From an uncultured Collinsella sp. (GTDB lineage Bacteria > Actinomycetota > Coriobacteriia > Coriobacteriales > Coriobacteriaceae), in the NCBI GenBank assembly GCA_900762355.1, contig CAAFGE010000033.1, forward strand, positions 1 through 7,739: a stretch of DNA of 7,739 nt, written 5' to 3'. The first letter of the stretch is position 1, and every line of letters begins with the position of its first letter. Positions 1 through 6,547 of the stretch are shown here, in pieces. The notes beneath the pieces were generated by a model, which was not told the DNA's origin, did not search any database, and worked only from the letters and a program-made list of their open reading frames with translations. Position numbers and translations under genes: made by a program.

Positions 1-1
1 A

Positions 2-139
2 TCGCTCGACTACCAAGCGCCCTGCCGGCACTCGCGGGTAGCCGACCAAAACCGCCTGAAGGGTCACATTTATCTGAATAATTTAATCCCGTGCCTTTTG
101 CTGCTCGCTGGCGTTGTCTGGGCATTGATGGCTACGTAG
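2..139 (+). CDS. 3' end of a gene with a C-terminal hydrophobic segment (partial)
   Basis: Frame 2 is open from the window edge to a TAG at 137-139 and gives 45 residues. The first half is polar and basic. The second half contains a hydrophobic stretch (NLIPCLLLLAGVVWALMAT) that would suit a final membrane-spanning helix ending at the C-terminus. Codon third positions are mostly G or C, like the confirmed genes of this window. The gene stops 44 bp before a strong intrinsic terminator on the same strand, which fits a real 3' end. The family cannot be named from this fragment; an integral membrane protein is the natural reading. The other plus-strand frame open at the edge stops earlier and looks less protein-like. 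Confidence 0.55.
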   Translation, partial: SLDYQAPCRHSRVADQNRLKGHIYLNNLIPCLLLLAGVVWALMAT

Positions 140-183
140 TTTAAGAGGCGGCGGTGCTGTTGCTTGGATTTTGCAGTTAAAAA

Positions 184-221
184 GGTCCGTTTCCCTGGGT
201 TGGGGAAACGGGCCTCTTTTT
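184..221. terminator. Bidirectional intrinsic terminator
   Basis: A 12-bp stem (184-195 with 203-214, one T-G wobble) closes a 7-nt loop. On the plus strand it is followed by TCTTTTT (215-221). On the minus strand it is followed by a run of five T (complement of 179-183). It can therefore end both the plus-strand gene stopping at 139 and the minus-strand surface-protein operon whose last stop is at 265. The arrangement is typical of convergent genes. Confidence 0.9.
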
Positions 222-264
222 GTCTCTGGGCTTGTGGATTGGCGAAGACAATAACCGCTGGCAG

Positions 265-1257
265 CTATTTTGAGTTCTTGATGCGGCGTGTGGCAGTGGC
301 GGTTATTCCGAGGCCTGCGGCGGCGACTGCTACGAGTGCGATTGCGCTCGGTGCTGTGTCGCCCGTGTTTGCGAGCTTGCCGGCGGTCGTATTTGCTTGC
401 TTCCCGCTGCTCGAGTTCGCTTGCTTGGTGGAGCTTGGCGAGGTGTCTTTACTGGTCGCGGACGAGCCGGTGGGCTGTGTCGTCTCGGTCGGTTGCGCTG
501 AGCCGGAGGGAGGCACTGTCTCGGTCGGTTTTGCTATCTCGGGCGAGGCGGCCTTGTCTGCCGCGGCCTTTGCCTCTTCGTATGCCTTGCAGGCGTCGTC
601 ATAGGCCGCTTGCGCCTTTTCCAAATCGCCGAGGAGCGCATCTCGCTTGGCTGTCTCTTCGTCGATATCGGTTTGACATTTTTCCGCATTGGCTTCGAAC
701 TTCGCGACGACACTTTCCTGGCTTTCGAGCCGGCGTTGGCAGTGGTGAAGATCATCTTCACAAGATTTTTCTCGCCTTTCTGCCGACATGATCTCACTTC
801 GCAACTGCTTAATAGTTTCGTTAGAAGCTCCGTCGTCGATTGCCTTATTTAATTCTGCCTGAAGGCCGCTTGTCCGGTTGTGGGCCTCATCGTATTTGGC
901 TTGGGCTGCATCGACGTTCGCTTGTAGGTAAAGAAGAGGTCCCCTTGAGTCGTCGGCTTCCTTCAGCATCCTGTCGCGGAGCGATTGCAAATCGGTAATC
1001 ACATGCTCGATAGTCTCTAATATCTCAGGACCTGCGGCGTCTTTTGCGGCCTCAAGGGTTTTGAGCGCTTCCTGCATGGCTGCATACGCTTTTTCTTTTG
1101 CGGCGGCCGCATCTTCCGTCTGCAAGGCAACTGCATTGATGGGGGAACTGGTTTCCGCCGCTATCGCCGTTGCGGGGGCGATTCCTGCGACAAGTGCCGC
1201 GGAAAGGGCGATGCCCACGGTTGCGCGTCTTGCACTTCTTGCGAGAATGTCGTTCAT
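265..1257 (-). CDS. Exported coiled-coil surface protein with LANTG sorting signal (copy A)
   Basis: A 330-residue protein. Residues 1-33 form a Sec-type signal peptide: basic start (ARSARR), hydrophobic core, and an AIA/AE cleavage region near 33-34. Residues about 47-237 are rich in Ala, Glu, Lys and Gln with few prolines and read as long amphipathic helices, likely a coiled coil. Residues 238-294 are a Ser/Thr/Pro/Gln-rich linker of the kind that spans the cell wall. LANTG at 295-299 is followed by a hydrophobic helix (302-323) and a basic tail (RRIKNSK), the standard sortase layout; LAxTG is the form known for class E sortases of actinobacteria. The start is supported by GAGGTG 5 nt upstream. 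It lies 28 bp downstream of its paralogue, too close for a separate promoter, so the two are probably co-transcribed. Cysteines at 166, 173, 194 and 223 are unusual for an exported coiled coil. Ligand and role are unknown; an adhesin or wall-associated structural protein is a guess. Confidence 0.9.
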   Translation of the reverse strand: MNDILARSARRATVGIALSAALVAGIAPATAIAAETSSPINAVALQTEDAAAAKEKAYAAMQEALKTLEAAKDAAGPEILETIEHVITDLQSLRDRMLKEADDSRGPLLYLQANVDAAQAKYDEAHNRTSGLQAELNKAIDDGASNETIKQLRSEIMSAERREKSCEDDLHHCQRRLESQESVVAKFEANAEKCQTDIDEETAKRDALLGDLEKAQAAYDDACKAYEEAKAAADKAASPEIAKPTETVPPSGSAQPTETTQPTGSSATSKDTSPSSTKQANSSSGKQANTTAGKLANTGDTAPSAIALVAVAAAGLGITATATRRIKNSK

Positions 1258-1285
1258 CTCGGCACCTCATTTCAAGGGTCGGAGG

Positions 1286-2317
1286 CTATTTTGAGTACTT
1301 GATGCGATGGGTGGCTGCGGCGGTTATTCCGAGTCCCATGGCGGCGATCCCTGCTAGCGCGATTGCGCTTGGCGCTGGGTCGCCTGTGTTTGCGAGTTTG
1401 CTGGAGGTCGTATTTGCTTGCTTGCCGCTGCTCGTGTTCGCCTGCTTGGTGGTGCTCGGCGGGGTGTCTTTGCCGGTCGCGGGTGAGCTGGCGGGCTGTG
1501 CCGTCTCGGCCGGTTGCGCCGAGCCGGAGGGAGGCGTTGTCTCGGTGGGTTTCGTTATCTCGGGCGAGGGGGCCTTGTCTGCTGCGGCTTTTGCCTCTTC
1601 GTATGCCTTGCAGGCGTCGTCATAGGCCGCTTGCGCTTTTTCCAAATTGTCGAGGAGCGCATCTCGCCAGGCTATGAACTGGTCGATACGGGCTTTATAG
1701 TTCTCTGCAGAACTTTCACAGTCATTAACTCGTCTTTCCTGACTTTTGAGGCGGCGCTGGAACTCGTCAAGCTCCGTTTCACAATGATCTACATACGCTT
1801 TTGCCCCTACGATCTCATTTTGCAACTGCCTTATTTGCTGTTTAACAGTTTTGACAAGCTCCTCGTCGCCGAGTGCTTCGAGTGCCTTAAGCACCTCAAG
1901 TTTGTTGTCTAATTTTGCCTGGAGCTCGCTTACCCGGTTGCCGGCCTCGTCGTATTTGGCTTGGGCTGCATCGATGTCCGCTTGCATGGCAGGAAGGGAT
2001 TCTTTCGATTCGGCGGCTTGCGCCAACATCTCGTCGCGGTACTTTTGAAAACGGGCAATGTCATTATTAAAGCGCGCAATTTTCTCGGAACTCGCGGCCT
2101 TTTTTGCGGCTTCGAGGTTTTTGAGCGCTTCCTGCATGGCTGCATACGCTTTTTCTTTTTCGGTGGCCGCGTCTTCCGTCTGCAAGGCAACTGTACCGAT
2201 GGGGGAGCTGGTTTCTGCCGCGATCGCCGTTACGGGGGCGATTCCCGCGGCAAGTGCCACGGAAAGGGCGATGCCCATAGTTGCTCGTCTTGCTCTTCTT
2301 GCGAGAATGTCGTTCAT
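1286..2317 (-). CDS. Exported coiled-coil surface protein with LANTG sorting signal (copy B)
   Basis: A 343-residue paralogue of the next gene and first in the operon. The signal peptide (1-33) is nearly identical to copy A. A helical, Lys/Glu/Ala/Gln-rich region covers about 47-250, the Ser/Thr/Pro linker about 250-307, LANTG 308-312, the hydrophobic helix 315-336, and the tail is HRIKYSK. The ends (about 1-75, and from RDALL at 218 onward) are very close to copy A. The middle is strongly diverged and carries 13 extra residues after about position 138. Cysteines are at 179, 200 and 236; 179 and 236 match copy A's 166 and 223. GAGGTG sits 5 nt before the ATG, and an extended -10 promoter lies about 50 bp upstream. 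Sequence and architecture support a sortase-anchored wall protein; the binding partner is unknown. No sortase gene lies in this window. Confidence 0.9.
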   Translation of the reverse strand: MNDILARRARRATMGIALSVALAAGIAPVTAIAAETSSPIGTVALQTEDAATEKEKAYAAMQEALKNLEAAKKAASSEKIARFNNDIARFQKYRDEMLAQAAESKESLPAMQADIDAAQAKYDEAGNRVSELQAKLDNKLEVLKALEALGDEELVKTVKQQIRQLQNEIVGAKAYVDHCETELDEFQRRLKSQERRVNDCESSAENYKARIDQFIAWRDALLDNLEKAQAAYDDACKAYEEAKAAADKAPSPEITKPTETTPPSGSAQPAETAQPASSPATGKDTPPSTTKQANTSSGKQANTTSSKLANTGDPAPSAIALAGIAAMGLGITAAATHRIKYSK

Positions 2318-2367
2318 CTCGGCACCTCATTTCAAGGGTTGGCGACTCACTTGGTAGCACTAATGTA

Positions 2368-2376
2368 AGTATATCA
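2368..2376 (-). promoter_or_regulatory. Extended -10 promoter for the surface-protein operon
   Basis: Read on the minus strand, the site is TGATATACT: a TATACT -10 hexamer with the TGn extension. The best upstream -35 is weak (TTCAAG, 18-bp spacer), as is common for extended -10 promoters. Initiation would fall near 2361, giving a leader of about 44 nt with the GAGGTG ribosome site in front of the ATG at 2317. No equivalent site fits in the 28 bp between the two paralogues. Confidence 0.55.
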
Positions 2377-2411
2377 GGCGATTAACCCGCTCTTGAATCT
2401 CGCCAGAAATA

Positions 2412-2428
2412 ACGAGCTGTTTACTCGT
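2412..2428. promoter_or_regulatory. Inverted repeat in the divergent promoter region, possible operator
   Basis: ACGAG (2412-2416) and CTCGT (2424-2428) form a perfect 5-bp inverted repeat around a 7-bp AT-rich centre. It lies between the two divergent operons, upstream of the ABC exporter genes and about 36 bp behind the minus-strand -10 site. This size and spacing could bind a small dimeric regulator or form a weak hairpin. A short repeat like this can occur by chance, and no regulator gene is adjacent. Confidence 0.25.
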
Positions 2429-2443
2429 CTTTTGGGCTCACCG

Positions 2444-2449
2444 TACTAT
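2444..2449 (+). promoter_or_regulatory. Tentative -10 for the ABC exporter operon
   Basis: TACTAT matches the -10 consensus at four of six positions and lies 44 bp before the chosen ATG. No good -35 is found at 16-18 bp; TTACTC at 17 bp is poor. It is offered only because the operon must start somewhere in 2318-2493. Confidence is low. Confidence 0.2.
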
Positions 2450-2478
2450 CATGGTTCGAATTGAGTGTGAATGATGAT

Positions 2479-2484
2479 AGGGAG
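2479..2484 (+). promoter_or_regulatory. Ribosome binding site that sets the start of the first ABC gene
   Basis: AGGGAG lies 9 nt before the ATG at 2494. The longer reading from TTG at 2461 has no purine-rich site in front of it (the preceding bases are ATGGTTCGAA), so the ATG is preferred. Confidence 0.65.
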
Positions 2485-2493
2485 CGCCTTTTT

Positions 2494-4365
2494 ATGATTG
2501 AGTTGCTCAGGCGTTTTGGCGGTAAGTTTCGCCGATATATGGTGATCGGCCCTGCGTGCAAGTTGATCGAAGTGATCTTTGACCTGCTGACGCCGCTCGT
2601 GATTGCCCAGATGATCGACAAGGGCATCGGCGCGCACGACGTCAGCGCCGTCGTCCACTACGGTATGCTGCTTGGCGCCATGGCTGTGATCGGCATCTCG
2701 TTTACGCTCGTTTGCCAAAAGATGGCGGCGCTGACCTCACAGGGCATGGGCACCGATATTCGCGGCGCACTCTATGAGCATATCAACAAGCTGAGCTATG
2801 CCGAGCTCGATCGCTTTGGTACGCCGTCGCTCATCACGCGCATCACCAACGACGTCAACCAAGTCCAGCTCGCCGTGGCGCTGGGCGTGCGCATGCTCAT
2901 CCGCTGGCCTTTCCTGGCGGTGGGCTCCATGGTTGCGGCCCTTGCCATCGACCTTAAGCTCGGCATTATCTTTTTAATCTGCACGCCCGCCATCGGCCTG
3001 GTGTTTTGGTTTGTCATGGCGCGCTGCATTCCGTACTACAAGCAGCTGCAGGCAAAGCTCGACCGCATCGCGCTTATCTGCCGCGAGGGCCTTTCGGGCG
3101 CCCGCGTGGTCCGTGCGTTTGTGCGCGAAGATCACGAGCGTGAGCGTTTTGCCCAGGCGGCCGATGACCAGGCGCATGTCGCCATCGCCGTGGGTAAGCT
3201 CTCGTCGATTCTCAACCCCGTCACGTTTTTGGTGATGAACCTGGGTGTGTGCGCCATCCTGTGGGTGGGCGGCATTCAGGTCAACGTGGGCGAGCTTACG
3301 CAGGGCCAGGTCATGGCGTTTGTGAACTACATGACCCAGACGCTCACCTCCATCGTGTATGTCGCCAACCTGGTCGTGGTCTTTACCAAGGCGAGCGCCA
3401 GCGCGTCGCGTATCAACGAGGTGCTCAATTGCGTGCCGAGCATTACCGACGCGGGTAACCAGCCGGTCGCTCTGCCCGAGCCGGGTGCGATGGGCGATGC
3501 CGCCCCGGTGCCCGCCTTGAGCTTTAGCCATGCGAGCTTCTCCTTTGGCGCGGGCGCGGCCAACGCCGTCAACGACGTGACTCTGGATTTGCCGCTGGGC
3601 AAAACGCTCGGCATTATCGGCGGCACGGGCAGTGGTAAGTCCACGCTCGTCTCGCTCATTCCGCGCCTGTACGATGCGGGTACCGGCAGCGTGAGCGTAA
3701 TGGGTGCCGACGTGCGCACCTGGCCGCTCGACCAGCTGCGCCACGTGGTCGCGACCGTCCCGCAGCGCGCGTCGCTGGTGAGCGGCACCATTCGCAGCAA
3801 CCTGACCTGGCGCGACGAGTCGGCGACCGACGAGGAGCTCTGGGCGGCGCTCGATATGGCGCAGGCCAGCGAGCTCGTGCGCAACAAGCCGCAGGGGCTC
3901 GACGCCCCGGTCGAGGCAGGCGGCAAGAACTTCAGCGGTGGTCAGCGCCAGCGCCTGACCATCGCGCGTGCCTTGGTGGGTTCGCCGCAGATTCTGATCA
4001 TGGACGACTCCGCCTCGGCACTCGATTTTAAGACCGACGCGGCGCTTCGCCATGCCATCCGCGAGCGCAGCGTGCGCGGCGCCGCCGAGGGCGGGTTGCC
4101 GCTGACGACCGTCATCGTGAGCCAGCGCGTCTCGACCGTGCGCGATGCCGACATGATCTGTGTGCTCGATCACGGTTCGGTTGCGGGCCTGGGTACGCAC
4201 GACGAGCTGTACGCAAGCTGCCAGCTCTACCGCGAGATTTGCCAGTCGCAGCTCCGCCGTGAGGAGCTCGAGGGCCAGCAGGGGAGTGCGACGCCTGCGT
4301 CCGCCCCAGGCGCCGCGTCCGCCCCGACCGTCCCCGCGTCCGCTTGCGCAAAGGAGGGCTGCTAG
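2494..4365 (+). CDS. Heterodimeric ABC exporter subunit 1, degenerate ATP site
   Basis: A 623-residue half-transporter: an N-terminal exporter-type membrane domain (hydrophobic segments about 15-42, 53-75, 130-175 as a pair, 239-260 and 274-297) fused to an ATPase domain (about 341-585). ATPase motifs are Walker A GGTGSGKS (376-383), Q-loop Gln424, signature FSGGQ (480-484) and Walker B ILIMDD (500-505). The catalytic Glu after Walker B is Asp505, and the switch His is Gln544 (VSQRVST). These are the hallmarks of the non-catalytic subunit in heterodimeric exporters of the TM287/288, BmrCD and LmrCD type. Its signature would complete the active site of the partner encoded next. A low-complexity Ala/Pro/Ser tail (about 597-617) ends in CAKEGC. 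The family exports drugs, lipids or peptides across the membrane; the substrate cannot be read here. The start is the ATG with AGGGAG, not the upstream TTG that would add 11 residues. Confidence 0.93.
   Translation: MIELLRRFGGKFRRYMVIGPACKLIEVIFDLLTPLVIAQMIDKGIGAHDVSAVVHYGMLLGAMAVIGISFTLVCQKMAALTSQGMGTDIRGALYEHINKLSYAELDRFGTPSLITRITNDVNQVQLAVALGVRMLIRWPFLAVGSMVAALAIDLKLGIIFLICTPAIGLVFWFVMARCIPYYKQLQAKLDRIALICREGLSGARVVRAFVREDHERERFAQAADDQAHVAIAVGKLSSILNPVTFLVMNLGVCAILWVGGIQVNVGELTQGQVMAFVNYMTQTLTSIVYVANLVVVFTKASASASRINEVLNCVPSITDAGNQPVALPEPGAMGDAAPVPALSFSHASFSFGAGAANAVNDVTLDLPLGKTLGIIGGTGSGKSTLVSLIPRLYDAGTGSVSVMGADVRTWPLDQLRHVVATVPQRASLVSGTIRSNLTWRDESATDEELWAALDMAQASELVRNKPQGLDAPVEAGGKNFSGGQRQRLTIARALVGSPQILIMDDSASALDFKTDAALRHAIRERSVRGAAEGGLPLTTVIVSQRVSTVRDADMICVLDHGSVAGLGTHDELYASCQLYREICQSQLRREELEGQQGSATPASAPGAASAPTVPASACAKEGC
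4351..4357 (+). promoter_or_regulatory. Strong ribosome binding site of the second ABC gene
   Basis: AAGGAGG sits inside the last codons of the upstream gene, 8 nt before the ATG at 4366. The upstream TAG touches that ATG directly (TAGATG). This supports translational coupling, suited to making two subunits in equal amounts. Confidence 0.85.
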
Positions 4366-6225
4366 ATGAATCCGTATACTTCCTCCGGCTCGGTCGCCAC
4401 GATGACGGCCAATGTGTCCGGCAACGATAACCTCAACGATCTGGGCGACGGCCCGCGCCAGCCCGGCGACCCCGAGCGCTATCCCGTGGGTGCGGTGACC
4501 CGCCGCCTGCTGGGCTACGTGCGTCCGCACCGCATTTCGTTTGCGGCGTCGTTTGTGAGCGCCGCCATCTCGGTGATTCTGCAACTCTATACGCCCATCC
4601 TCATCGGCGAGGGTATCGACCTCATCGTTGCCGCCGGACGGGTAGACTTCGATGCGCTGTTGCCGCTTGTCACCAAGCTCGCGCTGGTCGTGGTGGGTGC
4701 TGCAGCCTTCCAGTGGCTGCAGGGCTATTGCGTCAACCGCCTGTCCTACGAGACGGTGCGCGACATGCGCGTGGAGGCGAGCGACAAGCTCAGCCGCATG
4801 CCGCTCAGCTTTATCGATAGCCATGCCCACGGCGACCTCATGAGTCGCGTGGTCAACGACGTCGATCAGGTGGGCGACGGTCTGCTGCAGGGCTTCACGC
4901 AGCTCTTTACCGGCGTCATCACCATCGTGGGCACGCTTGCGTTTATGCTCTCCATTAATCTGACCATGACGCTCGTGGTGGTGCTCGTCACGCCGCTTTC
5001 CATCTTTGCGGCCGGCGCCATCGCCAAGCTCTCCAACAAGAGCTTTACGGCTCAGCAGCGTATTCAGGGACAGTTGGGCGGCCATATCGAGGAGTATGTG
5101 GGCGAGCAAAAGCTTGTGGATGCGTTTGCCTACGGACCAAATGCGCAGCAGCGCTTCGATGCCCTCAACGCCGAGCTCTACACGGCGGGCGAGCGCGCGC
5201 AGTTTATGGGTTCGCTTTCTAACCCCGGCACGCGCTTTATCAACAACATCATCTATGCCGTGGTAGCCGTGATCGGCTGCGTGGGCGTGATCACGGGCGT
5301 GCCCGCGGCGCTCACGGTGGGCGGCGTGCAGATCTTCCTGTCTTACGCCAACCAGTACACCAAGCCGTTCAACGAGGTCACCAACGTCATCACGCAGATC
5401 CAGACGGCCTATGCCTCGGCGCGCCGTATGTTCGCGCTGCTCGATGCCCGCGAGCAGGAGCCCGACGCAGCGGATGCCATTGAGCTTGCGGCCCCGAAGG
5501 GCGAGGTTTCGTTTGAGCATGTGGACTTTAGCTATGTGCCCGATCGCAAGCTGCTGCAGGACATCTGCATCGATGCTAAGCCCGGCATGCGATTTGCCCT
5601 GGTCGGTCCCACGGGCTGCGGCAAGACGACGCTCATCAACCTGCTGCTGCGCTTTTACGATATCGATGCTGGTCGCATTGCGGTCGACGGGCGCTCCTCG
5701 CGCGACTACACGCGTGAGAGCCTGCGCCGCGCCTTTGGCATGGTGCTGCAGGACACCTGGCTGTTCGAGGGTACGGTGGCCGAAAACATTGCCTACGGTT
5801 GCCCCGACGCCACGCGCGAGCAGATCATCGATGCCGCCAAGCGCGCGCACGCGCACAAGTTTATCGTGCAGCTGCCAAACGGCTACGACACGGTGATCGG
5901 CGAGGACGGCGGCACGTTTAGCCAGGGTCAAAAGCAGTTGCTGTGCATCGCGCGCGTCATGCTTACCGACCCGGCGATTCTGCTGCTGGACGAGGCTACG
6001 TCGAGCATCGATACGCGCACCGAGCTGCAGGTGCAGGCGGCATTCGACGAGCTCATGGCCGGTCGCACGAGCTTTGTCGTGGCGCACCGTCTATCGACGA
6101 TCCGTAACGCCGATTGCATCCTAGTGATGCGCGACGGGCAGATTATCGAGCGTGGCACGCACGACGAGCTGCTAGCGGCAGGCGGCTTCTACGCCGAGCT
6201 CTACCGCAGCCAGTTTGCCCAGTAA
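4366..6225 (+). CDS. Heterodimeric ABC exporter subunit 2, canonical ATP site
   Basis: A 619-residue half-transporter. A hydrophilic, Asn/Asp/Pro-rich extension of about 40 residues precedes the membrane domain (hydrophobic segments about 57-85, 98-124, 173-219 as a pair, 291-311 and 316-338). The ATPase domain (about 378-615) has Walker A GPTGCGKT (414-421), Q-loop Gln462, Walker B ILLLDE (538-543) with catalytic Glu543, D-loop SSID and switch His574 (AHRLST). Its signature is FSQGQ (518-522) rather than SGGQ, the deviation expected in the subunit that faces the degenerate site of its partner. Together the two proteins would form one catalytic and one regulatory ATP site. The gene follows its partner with no gap and is translated from AAGGAGG. 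Family membership is secure from the motifs; the transported substrate is unknown. An accessory-free, multidrug-type exporter is the default reading. Confidence 0.94.
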   Translation: MNPYTSSGSVATMTANVSGNDNLNDLGDGPRQPGDPERYPVGAVTRRLLGYVRPHRISFAASFVSAAISVILQLYTPILIGEGIDLIVAAGRVDFDALLPLVTKLALVVVGAAAFQWLQGYCVNRLSYETVRDMRVEASDKLSRMPLSFIDSHAHGDLMSRVVNDVDQVGDGLLQGFTQLFTGVITIVGTLAFMLSINLTMTLVVVLVTPLSIFAAGAIAKLSNKSFTAQQRIQGQLGGHIEEYVGEQKLVDAFAYGPNAQQRFDALNAELYTAGERAQFMGSLSNPGTRFINNIIYAVVAVIGCVGVITGVPAALTVGGVQIFLSYANQYTKPFNEVTNVITQIQTAYASARRMFALLDAREQEPDAADAIELAAPKGEVSFEHVDFSYVPDRKLLQDICIDAKPGMRFALVGPTGCGKTTLINLLLRFYDIDAGRIAVDGRSSRDYTRESLRRAFGMVLQDTWLFEGTVAENIAYGCPDATREQIIDAAKRAHAHKFIVQLPNGYDTVIGEDGGTFSQGQKQLLCIARVMLTDPAILLLDEATSSIDTRTELQVQAAFDELMAGRTSFVVAHRLSTIRNADCILVMRDGQIIERGTHDELLAAGGFYAELYRSQFAQ

Positions 6226-6233
6226 GCAGAGCG

Positions 6234-6264
6234 TGGGACAAATGAATCAGGTTTGTTTGTCCCA
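6234..6264. terminator. Stem-loop after the ABC operon, possible terminator lacking a T-tract
   Basis: TGGGACAAA (6234-6242) and TTTGTCCCA (6256-6264) form a perfect 9-bp stem with a 13-nt loop, starting 9 nt after the exporter stop codon. Neither strand has a T-run after the stem, so efficient intrinsic termination is doubtful. It may instead protect or process the 3' end of the mRNA. Confidence 0.5.
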
Positions 6265-6299
6265 TAGAGCGATCGTGTTATATAGCGTTCTACCAGCGC

Positions 6300-6391
6300 G
6301 TGAAACAATTTGACGGTATTTCGTGAAACAATTTGACGGCGTTTTGTGAAACAGTTTTTCGGCCATTTGTGAAACGCTCTGCGGCGGTTTC
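6300..6391. repeat. Four tandem 23-bp repeats (GTGAAAC repeat)
   Basis: Units begin at 6300, 6323, 6346 and 6369, exactly 23 bp apart. All four start with GTGAAAC. Units 1 and 2 agree over their first 17 bases (GTGAAACAATTTGACGG). Units 3 and 4 drift progressively but keep the GTGAAAC start, a CGG near positions 14-17 and a T-rich end. The last unit and the base after it place TGAAAC opposite GTTTCA (6370-6375 and 6387-6392), so it can form a small hairpin. The fixed 23-bp period is about two helical turns and is not a coding period. Confidence 0.85.
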
Positions 6392-6460
6392 AATCCGAAG
6401 TACATACTGTTCGAAATCTGTCCAAAGATGTCGTCTGCGTCGCCAATCGACAGACGGTGG

Positions 6461-6501
6461 TTTACATCTGCCACGTTAGTACTAAGATATTCATCTAATA
6501 A
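6461..6501 (+). promoter_or_regulatory. Possible promoter region of the flavodoxin-like gene
   Basis: TTTACA (6461-6466) resembles a -35 at five of six positions. GATATT (6486-6491, 19-bp spacer) is a weak -10; TAATAA (6496-6501) is an alternative without a matching -35. The palindrome TTAGTACTAA (6476-6485) lies between them, where an operator could sit. The hexamers are not decisive. Confidence 0.25.
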
Positions 6502-6547
6502 ATTGCATTAGTGGCTTTAGTTTTGGGGGAAACGAGGCAACGTGACT

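Larger units (their letters stand above)
6226..6547. other. Intergenic spacer with stem-loop and tandem repeats, no convincing gene
   Basis: This 322-bp stretch lies between the ABC operon and the flavodoxin-like gene. It holds a 9-bp stem-loop just after the exporter stop, four 23-bp tandem repeats, a 10-bp palindrome TTAGTACTAA (6476-6485) and an AT-rich part (about 6476-6530) suited to a promoter for the next gene. A minus-strand frame from GTG at 6474 to 6247 would give 75 residues. It has no ribosome site and is crossed by repeats whose length is not a multiple of three, so I do not call it a gene. Confidence 0.6.

Noticed and set aside
1225..1257. Twin-arginine signal in the surface proteins
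   Set aside because: An RR pair is present, but the surrounding residues (ARRATVG, ARRATMG) lack the S-R-R-x-F-L pattern; an ordinary Sec signal peptide fits better.
164..1625. Plus-strand frames opposite the two surface-protein genes
   Set aside because: They are antisense shadows with no start signals. The minus-strand frames have a full signal peptide, linker and sorting-signal architecture.
2461..2493. TTG start extending the first ABC subunit by 11 residues
   Set aside because: No ribosome site precedes it, whereas AGGGAG lies 9 nt before the ATG at 2494.
2974..6087. A 1037-codon open frame on the minus strand across both ABC genes
   Set aside because: It is antisense to two genes with complete ABC motifs. 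Its product is full of His, Arg, Asp and Gly with no domain pattern, as expected for the shadow of GC-rich coding DNA.
6247..6474. A 75-codon minus-strand frame in the exporter/flavodoxin spacer
   Set aside because: It uses a GTG start without a ribosome site and is crossed by 23-bp repeats that shift frame from unit to unit. A decayed gene fragment cannot be fully excluded.
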